Source: Micromonospora sp. H61 (GTDB lineage Bacteria; Actinomycetota; Actinomycetes; Mycobacteriales; Micromonosporaceae). From it: 48,657 nucleotides of DNA. Under the pieces are notes generated by a model. That model was not told where the DNA came from and made no database searches. It saw only the letters and a list, made by a program, of their open reading frames with translations. Location of the stretch: positions 1 to 48,657 of the forward strand of contig NZ_JAGPXY010000049.1 of NCBI RefSeq assembly GCF_018070325.1. Reading direction: 5' to 3'. This document shows, piece after piece, positions 1-7,489 of this stretch (position 1 is the first letter of the stretch; each line of letters opens with the position of its first letter). The translations under genes were made by a program, and so were the position numbers.

Positions 1-846
1 GGTGACGACCTCGCGGCCGAAGCGGACGTCGCAGCGGTGGTCCCGGGTGCCGGCCCGCACCTGCTCGACCAGCTGGTCGATGGCGACGCCGAACGCGGTG
101 GCGGCGTCGTTCTCGCCGAACGGGACGTTCTCGATGCCGTTCTCGCCGTAGAACACGAACTCCCGGGCCATCGACTCGGTCGGGGCATCCAGGGAGAGCG
201 AGGCGCTGCTCGTGGCACCGCCCTCGTGGGTGAGCAGCAGATGCACCATCCCGTTCGGTCCGTCCATTGCCGCCACCCGCGTCACCCGGCCCAGCACCGG
301 CAGGAGGATCGAGAGCGCGTGCGGGGCGATGTCCCAGAGCGCACCGTGCTCCCGACGCCACAACGAGCCGCCGTACGGGCTGCCGTCCTGGAAGATCGAG
401 GCGAACGCGGTGGTCCGGCCGTGCTGCCAGCCCCCGGCGGCGGCGGTGGCGGCGAGGAACGTGGTCACGTTCGGCTGGAACCGCTGGGTGAAGAAGACGA
501 CCGAGGCGACCCCGGACTCCTCGGCGGCGGCCACGACCCGGTCGGCGTCGGCCACGCTGAGCGCCAGCGGCTTGTCCAGCAGCAGGTGGCGGCCGGCGCG
601 GGCGGCCCGGACCGCGATGTCGGCCTGGATGTCCGGCGGCAGGGCGACGGCGATCGCCTCGCACTGCTCGATCAGCGCGTCGACGTCGGCGTAGGCGGGC
701 ACGCCGTACCGCTCGGCCAGCGCGGAGGCCCGCTCCGGATTGCGGCCCCACACCCCGACCAACTCCGCGTCGGGATGGGCGTGCAGCGCCTTCCCGTGCG
801 TCTCGATCGCCCAGTGACCGGTGCCGAACAAGCCGAACCGCAGCAC
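1..846 (-). CDS. Gfo/Idh/MocA-family NAD(P)-dependent oxidoreductase (3' end outside window)
   Basis: The reading frame starts at a GTG at 846, five bases after a GGAGG site (852-856), and runs 282 codons off the window, so the C-terminus is missing. The N-terminus has a Rossmann fold (LRFGLFGTGHWA, the G-x-G-x-x-[GA]-like turn at residues 5-12), then the family's 'DKPLALS' motif near residue 97, which corresponds to the conserved E/D-K-P that positions the substrate. A 'WDIAPHALSILLP' segment matches the second family motif with its catalytic-site His. These enzymes oxidise or reduce sugars, inositols or related polyols in the cytosol with NAD(P). The substrate cannot be read from sequence. 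No clear partner gene lies next to it; the following gene is divergent. Confidence 0.88.
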   Translation of the reverse strand, partial: MLRFGLFGTGHWAIETHGKALHAHPDAELVGVWGRNPERASALAERYGVPAYADVDALIEQCEAIAVALPPDIQADIAVRAARAGRHLLLDKPLALSVADADRVVAAAEESGVASVVFFTQRFQPNVTTFLAATAAAGGWQHGRTTAFASIFQDGSPYGGSLWRREHGALWDIAPHALSILLPVLGRVTRVAAMDGPNGMVHLLLTHEGGATSSASLSLDAPTESMAREFVFYGENGIENVPFGENDAATAFGVAIDQLVEQVRAGTRDHRCDVRFGREVVT

Positions 847-1112
847 GTGTACCTCCGCTGTTTCCCCGCACCGCGACAACGCCACGGACGTGATCCACGC
901 TAGTCGCCCGGGCGGCCATGACGGCGGCGGGTTCGACCAATCGAAGCAGCTCACCTTCATTTCCAGATTCACAACGACGGACCGGACCCGCTCCTCGCCG
1001 TCTCCGTCTCCTGGCTGCAAGCAGGCGGCTGACCCCGTCCGAGAAGCGTGGCACCGGGGCTGCGGACCCCTGGACGGGTGCGCGTCACACGCGGAGAGGC
1101 AGGGCACCCCTT

Positions 1113-1133
1113 TACTACGACGGTTAGTAGGCT
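1113..1133 (+). promoter_or_regulatory. Operator-like inverted repeat overlapping a -10 element
   Basis: TACTA (1113-1117) and TAGTA (1125-1129) form an inverted repeat around a 7-base centre. The right arm runs into TAGGCT (1128-1133), a good actinobacterial -10 (TAnnnT). The -10 ends six bases before the GTG at 1140, the spacing of leaderless transcripts. A repressor bound here would block the -10. The rest of 847-1112 shows nothing I can support. Confidence 0.4.
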
Positions 1134-1139
1134 GTGCCG

Positions 1140-1172
1140 GTGACCGAGGCAACGACCGGGTGGCGCCGGTGA
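1140..1172 (+). CDS. Possible 10-codon leader peptide
   Basis: GTG at 1140 lies six bases after the -10 TAGGCT, so it is the natural first codon of a leaderless mRNA. It reads VTEATTGWRR and stops with TGA at 1170-1172. That stop overlaps the GTG (1169-1171) of the downstream membrane-protein gene in the four-base arrangement GTGA. Either this is a translationally coupled leader ORF or it is the true N-terminus separated by a frameshift. No homologue is known to me. Confidence 0.35.
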   Translation: MTEATTGWRR

Positions 1173-1561
1173 CCAGCGTGGGCGCCGATTCGCCGGTGGA
1201 CGGGATCGTCGCGACAGTGCCGATCGTGCTGTCGCTGCTCGTGGCGGTGTGGGCGCTGGTGGCGGCGGTACGCCACCGACCGCCGGACCGGGTGCAGTTC
1301 GTCGGTCTGGCCGTACTCGAAGTGGCGTTGTTGGTGTTGAGCGTGCTGGCGCTCGTCGCGGTCGGCGGCGGGGATCGGCCCGGCGAGCCCGGCGCGTTCT
1401 TCGGCTACCTGGTCACGCTGGTGTGCCTGCCGCCACTGGCCTGGGTGCTGGCCCGGATGGAACCGACCCGCTGGGGTTCGGCGATCGTGTGCGCGGTCTG
1501 CCTGGTGACCCCGGTGGTGGTGGTCCGGTTGCAGCAGACCTGGGAGATGCTCGGTGGTTGA
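1169..1561 (+). CDS. Small integral membrane protein, four predicted helices
   Basis: The 130-residue product has four hydrophobic segments, roughly residues 12-32, 42-62, 71-90 and 98-116, joined by short charged loops. I recognise no catalytic motif. The frame is open far upstream, but the part before about 1160 overlaps non-coding DNA and the N-terminus of the divergent oxidoreductase. GTG codons at 1160 and 1169 are the realistic starts. I chose 1169 because it overlaps the stop of the leaderless 10-codon frame starting at 1140. The next gene begins inside this one (8-base overlap), so the two are co-translated and probably act together. Function unknown. Confidence 0.6.
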   Translation: MTSVGADSPVDGIVATVPIVLSLLVAVWALVAAVRHRPPDRVQFVGLAVLEVALLVLSVLALVAVGGGDRPGEPGAFFGYLVTLVCLPPLAWVLARMEPTRWGSAIVCAVCLVTPVVVVRLQQTWEMLGG

Positions 1562-1970
1562 GACAGGACCGGCTCGGCAGCGCACGAACTCCGGCCCGGG
1601 TCGGCTGCTGATCGCGGTCTACCTGCTCTTCGCGATCGCGGCGACGAGTCGGGCGGGCCTGCAGCTCGCCACCAAGTTCGACGAGGCGCCGGTGGCGTAC
1701 CTGCTCTCCGGGGTGGCCGCGCTCATCTACATCGTGGCGGCGGTGGGGTTGGCCCGCGCCGGTCACACCGGCCGTCGGGTCGCGCTGGCGTGCTGCTCGG
1801 TGGAGCTGGTCGGGGTGGTCGCGGTCGGCATCCTGAGCCTGGTCGACAAGGACCTCTTTCCGGACGAGACGGTCTGGTCGCAGTTCGGCAGCGGGTACGG
1901 CTACATCCCACTGGTGCTGCCGGTGCTCGGCCTGATCTGGCTCTGGCGCACCCGCCGCGCCCCCGCCTGA
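1554..1970 (+). CDS. Small integral membrane protein, four predicted helices
   Basis: GTG start at 1554 overlaps the end of the preceding membrane-protein gene by eight bases. The 138-residue product carries a basic N-terminus and about four hydrophobic stretches (residues 18-38, 49-67, 77-97, 115-133), with a short acidic loop (DKDLFPDE) between helices three and four. It resembles the uncharacterised small membrane proteins common in Micromonosporaceae, but no defined function can be assigned. The pair may form a two-component membrane complex, judging only from gene overlap. Confidence 0.7.
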   Translation: MVETGPARQRTNSGPGRLLIAVYLLFAIAATSRAGLQLATKFDEAPVAYLLSGVAALIYIVAAVGLARAGHTGRRVALACCSVELVGVVAVGILSLVDKDLFPDETVWSQFGSGYGYIPLVLPVLGLIWLWRTRRAPA

Positions 1971-2078
1971 CCCGCCGCTCAACCGGCTGACCCGGTGCCG
2001 ACCCGGCTGACCCGGCGACGAGGCCCGGCGACGAGGGCGCCGGCCCACCTGCCGGAGCGCCCTCGTCGGGAGTACGGG

Positions 2079-2837
2079 TCAGTCCCGTGGGCCGCCCGCG
2101 ACATAGATGACCTGACCGGAGACGAAGCCCGCGCCCTCGCTCGCCAGGAACGAGATGGTGTGCGCGACGTCCTCCGGCCGCCCCGGGCGGCGGACCGGGA
2201 TCTCGGCGGCGGCGTGCTTCTGGAAGTCGTCGAAGTCGACCTTCATGCGGGCGGCGGTGGCCGCGGTCATGTCGGTGACGATGAAGCCGGGCGCGACAGC
2301 GTTCACTGTCACCCCGAACGGACCCAGCTCGATGGCGAGCGTCTTGGTGAAGCCCTGTAGACCGGCCTTGGCGGCGGCGTAGTTCGCCTGGCCCCGGTTG
2401 CCCAGCGCGGAGGTGCTGGAGAGGTTGACGATCCGCCCCCACTTCCGGTCCACCATGTGCTTCTGGGCGGCCTGGCTGAACAGGAACGCGCCGCGCAGGT
2501 GCACCCCCATCACCGTGTCCCAGTCGGCGTTGGTCATCTTGAACAGCAGGTTGTCGCGGAGCACACCGGCGTTGTTGACCAGCACGGTGGGCGCGCCCAG
2601 CTCGGCGGCGACGCGGCTCACCGCCGCCTCGACCTGGTCCCGGTCGGACACGTCGGCGCCCACCCCGAGCGCCCGGCCACCGGTACCGGCGATGGCGTCC
2701 ACCGTCTCCTTCGTGGCCGCCTCCTCGATGTCGACCACGGCGACTGCCATTCCGTCGGCGGCCAGCCGTCGGGCGGTGGCCGCGCCGATGCCGCGTGCGG
2801 CTCCGGTGACGATGGCGACGCGGGACTCCTCCGACAT
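2079..2837 (-). CDS. fabG: 3-oxoacyl-ACP reductase FabG-type short-chain dehydrogenase
   Basis: This 252-residue classical SDR reduces 3-oxoacyl thioesters (or a related carbonyl) with NAD(P)H in the cytosol. Visible motifs are the nucleotide-binding TGAARGIG (residues 11-18), the NNAG structural motif, and the catalytic set S140, Y153 and K157 (Y-x-x-x-K, in 'NYAAAKAG'), with the usual 13-residue Ser-to-Tyr spacing. The C-terminal 'GRPEDVA...FLASEGAGFVSGQVIYV' is typical of FabG. The ATG at 2837 follows a strong GGGAGGT site. No other fatty-acid synthesis gene is adjacent, so it may be a stand-alone paralogue acting on another substrate rather than the main FAS II enzyme. Confidence 0.9.
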   Translation of the reverse strand: MSEESRVAIVTGAARGIGAATARRLAADGMAVAVVDIEEAATKETVDAIAGTGGRALGVGADVSDRDQVEAAVSRVAAELGAPTVLVNNAGVLRDNLLFKMTNADWDTVMGVHLRGAFLFSQAAQKHMVDRKWGRIVNLSSTSALGNRGQANYAAAKAGLQGFTKTLAIELGPFGVTVNAVAPGFIVTDMTAATAARMKVDFDDFQKHAAAEIPVRRPGRPEDVAHTISFLASEGAGFVSGQVIYVAGGPRD

Positions 2838-2880
2838 GATTACCTCCCGGTAACTTGGGGTCGATCGGAGGAGCTTAACC

Positions 2881-4533
2881 TCAACAGGCCGACCCCCGGC
2901 ATAGGCGAATCCACCGGTATCCGTGGCCGGAGACCTTCACCGCGCCGAGCTTGCCCAACTCTCCGTAGCCACGGTCGGCGAGCACGTCGATCGGCAGGTC
3001 GGCCTCCGGTTCGAGGCTGCTGAGATCCACCTCGACGTCGTCGGTGCCCAGGTTGTGCACGAAGACCATCGTCCCGGTCGGCCCGTCCGCCCGGTGCGTC
3101 AGCACGCCGGGCGGCACCGGCACGTCGATGTGGCTGGTCGAGCCGGAGCCGATCTCCGGCGCCTCCCGCAGCGTACGGATCATGCGCTCGAACCAGGCGA
3201 GCAGTGACTTCGGGTCGCCCCGCTGGGCGGTGACGTTCACCGTCTGGTAGCCGAACTCACCCTTGTCGATGACCGGGCGGACCAGCTTCTCCGGGTCCGC
3301 CGTGGAGAAGCCGGAGTTCGGCTGGTACGACCACTGCATCGGGGTACGGATCGAGTCCCGGCCGCGCAGCGACAGGTCCTCACCCATCCCGATCTCCTCG
3401 CCGTATCGCAGCACCGGCGTGCCGCGCATCGAGAACTGCAGGGCGTACGCCAGCTCGATGCGCCGCCGGTCGTTGCCGAGCATCGGGGCGAGCCGGCGAC
3501 GGATGCCCCGGTCGTAGATGCGCATGTTCTCGTCCGGGCCGAACTCCGCGTACACCTGGTTGCGCTGTTCGGTAGTCAGCCGGGACAGGTCGATCTCGTC
3601 GTGGTTGCGCAGGAAGGTGGCCCACTGCCCACCGACCGGCAGCTTCGGGGTGTCGTGCAACGCGTCGATCAACTGCTCCGGGTCCTGGCGGGCCAGGGAG
3701 AGCATGAGTCGCCCGTTGAGCATGAAGTCGAAGAGCATGTGGATCCGGTTGCCGGAACCGCTGGCGTCGCCGAAGAACGTCGGTAGCTGGTCCGGTTCGA
3801 CGTTCGCCTCGGCCAGCAGGACGGCGTCGCCGCGGCGCCACTGGACGTGTTGGCGCATCTCGGTCAGGAACTCGAAGTCCTTCGGGGAGTTCGGGTTGCC
3901 CGGTTCGGTCAGCTCGATGATGAACGGCACCGCGTCCATCCGGAAGCCGGAGACGCCGAGCTGGAGCCAGAACGACATGATCTTCTTGATCTCGTCCCGG
4001 ACCTGCGGATTGGCGAAGTTGAGGTCCGGCTGGAACTTGTAGAACCGGTGGTAGAACCACGCCTTGGCGGTCCGGTCGTAGCTCCAGGTCTCGTCCTGCT
4101 CGCCGGGAAAGACCATGCCCTGGTGCCTGTCGTCCGGCTCGGTGTCGGACCAGACGTACCAGTCCCGGTAGGGCGAGTCCGGCGAGGAGCGGGCGGACTG
4201 GAACCACGGGTGCTCGTCCGAGGTGTGGTTGACCACCAGGTCGATGATCACGCGGATGCCCCGGTTCTGCGCCTGGTGCAGCAGCTCGGCGAAGTCGCCC
4301 AGGGTGCCGAAGCGCGGGTCCACGTTGTAGAAGTCGGTGGCGTCGTAGCCGTCGTCGCGGTTGGGCGACGGGTGGATCGGGTGCAGCCACAGGCAGGTCA
4401 CCCCGAGCCGGGCCAGGTAGTCCAACCTCCCGATCAGCCCACGGATGTCACCGACCCCGTCGCCGTCGGAGTCGGCGTACGTGTCGATGTCGAGGCAGTA
4501 GACGACGGCTTCGGAATACCAACGGTCACCCAT
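2881..4533 (-). CDS. GH13 alpha-amylase family enzyme, trehalose synthase (TreS)-like
   Basis: The 550-residue protein has the GH13 (beta/alpha)8 catalytic motifs in order: 'DLVVNHTSDEHPWF' (region I), nucleophile D200 in 'GFRMDAVPF' (II), acid/base E242 in 'LLAEANVEP' (III), and D312 in 'FLRNHDEID' (IV). The 'AEAN' and 'FLRNHDE' wording is that of maltose/trehalose isomerases rather than hydrolytic alpha-amylases. A beta-sandwich C-terminal domain follows residue about 460. TreS interconverts maltose and trehalose in the cytosol. The usual partner, a maltokinase, and GlgE are not in the window. I set the start at the ATG at 4533 (MGDRWYSEAVVYC); a GTG nine codons upstream is possible. It is divergent from the DUF1349 gene. 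Confidence 0.82.
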   Translation of the reverse strand: MGDRWYSEAVVYCLDIDTYADSDGDGVGDIRGLIGRLDYLARLGVTCLWLHPIHPSPNRDDGYDATDFYNVDPRFGTLGDFAELLHQAQNRGIRVIIDLVVNHTSDEHPWFQSARSSPDSPYRDWYVWSDTEPDDRHQGMVFPGEQDETWSYDRTAKAWFYHRFYKFQPDLNFANPQVRDEIKKIMSFWLQLGVSGFRMDAVPFIIELTEPGNPNSPKDFEFLTEMRQHVQWRRGDAVLLAEANVEPDQLPTFFGDASGSGNRIHMLFDFMLNGRLMLSLARQDPEQLIDALHDTPKLPVGGQWATFLRNHDEIDLSRLTTEQRNQVYAEFGPDENMRIYDRGIRRRLAPMLGNDRRRIELAYALQFSMRGTPVLRYGEEIGMGEDLSLRGRDSIRTPMQWSYQPNSGFSTADPEKLVRPVIDKGEFGYQTVNVTAQRGDPKSLLAWFERMIRTLREAPEIGSGSTSHIDVPVPPGVLTHRADGPTGTMVFVHNLGTDDVEVDLSSLEPEADLPIDVLADRGYGELGKLGAVKVSGHGYRWIRLCRGSAC

Positions 4534-4606
4534 GCCGGAGGAACATCTCCGTTCGATCACCGCGGCAAACCCGCCCGGCGGGCGGCGGGCGCGGGGTGGC
4601 GTTGGC

Positions 4607-4612
4607 TACCGT
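4607..4612 (+). promoter_or_regulatory. -10 element of a leaderless gene
   Basis: TACCGT ends six bases before the ATG at 4619, so transcription should start at or within a base of the start codon. There is no ribosome-binding site, which agrees with a leaderless mRNA. Confidence 0.5.
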
Positions 4613-4618
4613 GCCGCC

Positions 4619-5233
4619 ATGGAGAACGACCTCGTACCGCCGAGCGAACTGTTGGACTGGTCCCGGGGCAGCTGGCTGCACCCGCCGGTACGCGTCGAGG
4701 AGGGCCCGGCCGGCGAGTTGATCGTCGAGCCGGCGGCGGAGAGCGACTTCTGGCGGCGGACCAGCTACGGCTTCGTGCACGACAACGGCCCGGCGCTGCT
4801 GGCGCCGCTGCCGGTGGGTGCCGCCATGGAGGTGAGCTTCCGGCTCGACTTCTCGGCCCAGTTCGACCAGGCCGGTGCGTTCGTCCGCGTCGACGAACGG
4901 ACCTGGACCAAGGCGGGCGTGGAGGTGAGCGACGGCGAGGCGCAGCTCGGCGCGGTGGTGACCCGGGAGTTCTCCGACTGGTCGGTGGGGCCGGTGCCGG
5001 AGTGGGCGGGCCGGGAGGTGACCGTCCGGGTGAGCCGGGCCGGTGACGCGCTGACCGTCCGCGCCCGGGTCGACGACGAGCCGTGGCGACTGGTCCGGCT
5101 CGCCCCGCTGGACCCGACGGCCGAGGCCATCGCGGGCCCGTTCTGCTGCGCGCCGTCCCGCGCCGGCCTGACAGTGGTGTTCACTGGCTGGCGACAGGGG
5201 CCGGCGGACACCGCGCTGCACCCGGAGCACTGA
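4619..5233 (+). CDS. DUF1349 domain protein (concanavalin-like fold)
   Basis: The 204-residue product matches the DUF1349 family, annotated as 'regulation of enolase protein 1, concanavalin A-like'. Recognisable parts are the 'DFWRRTSYGFVHDNGP' opening, the 'DQAGAFVRVDERTWTKAGVE' strand pair (residues about 85-104) and 'AVVTREFSDWSV'. The fold is a jelly-roll beta-sandwich that could bind carbohydrate, but no enzymatic role is established. The ATG at 4619 is preceded by a leaderless-type -10. It diverges from the GH13 gene with about 85 bases between them, so a shared role in sugar metabolism is possible but unproven. Confidence 0.78.
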   Translation: MENDLVPPSELLDWSRGSWLHPPVRVEEGPAGELIVEPAAESDFWRRTSYGFVHDNGPALLAPLPVGAAMEVSFRLDFSAQFDQAGAFVRVDERTWTKAGVEVSDGEAQLGAVVTREFSDWSVGPVPEWAGREVTVRVSRAGDALTVRARVDDEPWRLVRLAPLDPTAEAIAGPFCCAPSRAGLTVVFTGWRQGPADTALHPEH

Positions 5234-5303
5234 GCGCAGGTGTAGTTCGGGCCCCGCCGGGTATGACCCTCCGATCCCCGAAAGCCGACCGGAAGGACGA
5301 CCC

Positions 5304-5975
5304 ATGGCGTACGCCCAGGCTGGCGACCCGTCCGAGTTCACCGGGTTGACCGGCTGGGTGGCCTCGGTGATCGAGGCGATGGGTCCGGTCGGAGTGGCGC
5401 TGCTGGTGGCGCTGGAGAGCATCGTTCCGCCGATCCCCAGTGAGATCGTGCTGGCGCTCGCCGGTTTCCTGGCGCACGAGGGCGAGTTCAACGTCTTCCT
5501 CGTGGTGCTGGCCGCGACGGTCGGCTCGCTGGTGGGCGCGTTGGTGCTCTACTGGCTGGGCGCGGCGCTGGGCGAGGAACGGCTCAAGCGCTGGTTGGAC
5601 CACATCCCCTTGGTGGACAGCGACGACCTGGAGAAGGCCGACAAGTGGTTCGAGCGGCACGGCCGGTGGGCGGTGCTGATCGGCCGGGTGGTGCCGGTGG
5701 TCCGCAGCCTGGTCTCCGTGCCGGCCGGGGCCAACCGGATGCCGCTGGGTGAGTTCATCCTGCTCACCACCATCGGCAGCGGGGTGTGGAACGGTCTCAT
5801 CGTGGGCGCGGGTTACGCGCTCGGGCGCCGTTGGCAGGACGTCGAGCGCTACAGCGACTGGTTCAACTACGCGATCGCCGCGGTCTTCGTCGTGATGGTG
5901 GCCAGTTGGGCGATCCGTAAGGTTCGCAAGCGTCGGGGTCGCGACGACCGGCGGTCGGTGACCGCCGGTCGCTGA
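5304..5975 (+). CDS. DedA-family (SNARE-associated) membrane protein
   Basis: The 223-residue integral membrane protein has the DedA signatures: the acidic re-entrant 'ESIVPPIPSEIVLALAGF' near residues 33-50 and the basic 'GRVVPVVRSLVSVPAG' motif near residues 130-145. DedA proteins act in the cytoplasmic membrane; members of the family transport or flip polyprenyl-phosphate or phospholipids and support envelope stability. The start follows GGAAGGA with good spacing. It converges on the chitinase gene across a strong hairpin terminator. Its last codons (5945-5971) encode an exact 12-base inverted repeat, so a first hairpin lies inside the coding sequence. Confidence 0.9.
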   Translation: MAYAQAGDPSEFTGLTGWVASVIEAMGPVGVALLVALESIVPPIPSEIVLALAGFLAHEGEFNVFLVVLAATVGSLVGALVLYWLGAALGEERLKRWLDHIPLVDSDDLEKADKWFERHGRWAVLIGRVVPVVRSLVSVPAGANRMPLGEFILLTTIGSGVWNGLIVGAGYALGRRWQDVERYSDWFNYAIAAVFVVMVASWAIRKVRKRRGRDDRRSVTAGR

Positions 5976-5992
5976 TCCGCGTTACCGCCTAC

Positions 5993-6019
5993 CGCCGGCG
6001 TCCTGACCGGACGCCGGCG
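5993..6019. terminator. Bidirectional hairpin terminator between dedA and chitinase
   Basis: An exact 11-base inverted repeat (CGCCGGCGTCC, 5993-6003, and its complement 6009-6019) with a 5-base loop sits between two convergent genes. It lacks a clear U-tract on either strand, as is common in actinomycetes. Confidence 0.65.
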
Positions 6020-6026
6020 AGCGCGC

Positions 6027-7409
6027 TCAGGGCAGGGTGTCCAGGTGCGGGCCCACCGTGTTGGCGAAGCCGTTGCCGTTGCTGACGTCCCAGTTCACCG
6101 ACCAGGTCATCGCGCCCCGGATGCCAGGGTAGGTGCGCGGTGGGCGGAAGCTGCCGCAGTTGGTGCCCCGGGCCAGACAGTCCAGGGCGGCGTTGACCAC
6201 GCTGGGCGCGACGATGCCGCCGCCGGCCGCCCCCGCTCCGGCGGGCAGGCCGAGGCCGACCTGGTCGGGGCGGAGCCCGGCCTCCAACTGGATGCAGGCC
6301 AACGCGACGATGAAGTTCACGGTGCCCTGGCCGTATGCGGCGTTCTGGTCGCAGCCGAGCATCGCGCCGGAGTTGTAGTACTGGGTGTTGACGACGGTGA
6401 GGATGTCCCTGATGTCGAGCGCCAGCTTGAAGTAGCCACCGGCCGGGTTCTGCATGTCGATGGTCTGCGGCGCCATCGCGATGATCAGCCCCGACCCGAC
6501 ATTGGCCCGCAGCGCTCGCAACGCCTGCGCCATGTACGTGGGGTTGAGCCCGTTCTCCAGGTCGATGTCGATCCCGTCGAAGCCGTACCGGGCGATCAAC
6601 GCGGCGGCCGTGTCGGCGAACGCGGTGGCCGAGGCGGCGTTGTTCACTGTGACCCGGCCGGTCTCACCACCGACGGAGAGGATCACCCGCTTGCCCCGGC
6701 TGTGCAGGGTGCGGACGTCGGCGGTGAAGTCCGCGTCGGTGTAGCCGCCGAGCGCGGCGGCCAGCCCGGGGTCGACGCCGAAGGTGAGCGCGCCGGGAGT
6801 CGCGGTGGCCTCGGCGAAGGCGACCGCCACCAGGTCGTATTCGGCGGGGACGTCGCGTAGCCGCAGCTCGACGGCGGGGTTGTCGAAGTTGTGCCAGTAC
6901 CCGGTGAGCAGGTGTTTCGGCAACCCACCGGTGGGCGGGTCGGTCGGCGGGGGCGTTGTCGGCGGGGTGGTGGGTGGCGGCGTGGTGGGTGGCGGCGTGG
7001 TGGGTGGGGTGCCGCCGCCGCAGGACGCGCCGTTGAGCTGGCAGCCGCCCGGTGAGCCGGAGCCGCTGGCCAGGAAGCCGAAGGAGACCGACGCGCCGGG
7101 GGCGATCGTGCCGTTCCAGGATCGGTTGGTGAAGGTGTGCCGCTGGCCGGACGAGCTGAGCAACGCGTCCCAGTAGCTGCCGAGGGTGGTGCCGGACGGC
7201 AGGTCGAAGGCGAGGCTCCAGCCGTTGATGGTCGAGCTGCCGCCGTTGGTGATGGTGTACTTCCCCTCCCAGCCGGAGCCCCAATCGGCGGTCTTGACGA
7301 AGCTGGCGGTGGCGCCGGCGGCGTACGCGGGCAGCGCCACCCAGGCCGCGCCGAGTGTCGCCGCGAGGGCGGCGACGAGGGACAGGACAAGCGATCTGGA
7401 GCGTTTCAT
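6027..7409 (-). CDS. Secreted chitinase: CBM2 plus GH18 catalytic domain
   Basis: The 460-residue precursor starts at the ATG at 7409 after a GGAGGG site. It has a Sec signal peptide (KRSR, hydrophobic core, predicted cleavage after AYA, residue 30). Next is a type 2 carbohydrate-binding module (about 31-133, with the conserved Trp-rich 'WGSGWEGKYTITN' and a Cys pair near its end). A Pro/Thr linker of PPTT repeats (about 135-165) leads to a GH18 barrel from about 168. The catalytic motif DGIDIDLE places D278, D281, D283 and acid E285 exactly. GH18 enzymes hydrolyse chitin by substrate-assisted catalysis with retention. It is an extracellular chitin degrader. Its promoter (7461-7489) contains a palindrome, suggesting substrate-linked control. 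Confidence 0.93.
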   Translation of the reverse strand: MKRSRSLVLSLVAALAATLGAAWVALPAYAAGATASFVKTADWGSGWEGKYTITNGGSSTINGWSLAFDLPSGTTLGSYWDALLSSSGQRHTFTNRSWNGTIAPGASVSFGFLASGSGSPGGCQLNGASCGGGTPPTTPPPTTPPPTTPPTTPPPTDPPTGGLPKHLLTGYWHNFDNPAVELRLRDVPAEYDLVAVAFAEATATPGALTFGVDPGLAAALGGYTDADFTADVRTLHSRGKRVILSVGGETGRVTVNNAASATAFADTAAALIARYGFDGIDIDLENGLNPTYMAQALRALRANVGSGLIIAMAPQTIDMQNPAGGYFKLALDIRDILTVVNTQYYNSGAMLGCDQNAAYGQGTVNFIVALACIQLEAGLRPDQVGLGLPAGAGAAGGGIVAPSVVNAALDCLARGTNCGSFRPPRTYPGIRGAMTWSVNWDVSNGNGFANTVGPHLDTLP

Positions 7410-7460
7410 GCGACCCTCCGGGCCCGGACGGGCATTTATGGACGTCAACGTTGCTGCCAA

Positions 7461-7489
7461 TTATTAAGACAGTTAACTGTTTCTGTCCA
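7461..7489 (-). promoter_or_regulatory. Chitinase promoter with a perfect palindrome in the spacer
   Basis: On the minus strand, -35 TGGACA (7484-7489) and -10 TAATAA (7461-7466) are 17 bases apart. The spacer holds the perfect 12-base palindrome ACAGTTAACTGT (7469-7480). The -35 lies inside the last codons of the upstream yidC-like gene, and the palindrome overlaps that gene's stop codon. This A/T-rich stretch stands out sharply from its surroundings. The expected transcript start is near 7454, giving a leader of about 45 bases. Confidence 0.6.
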
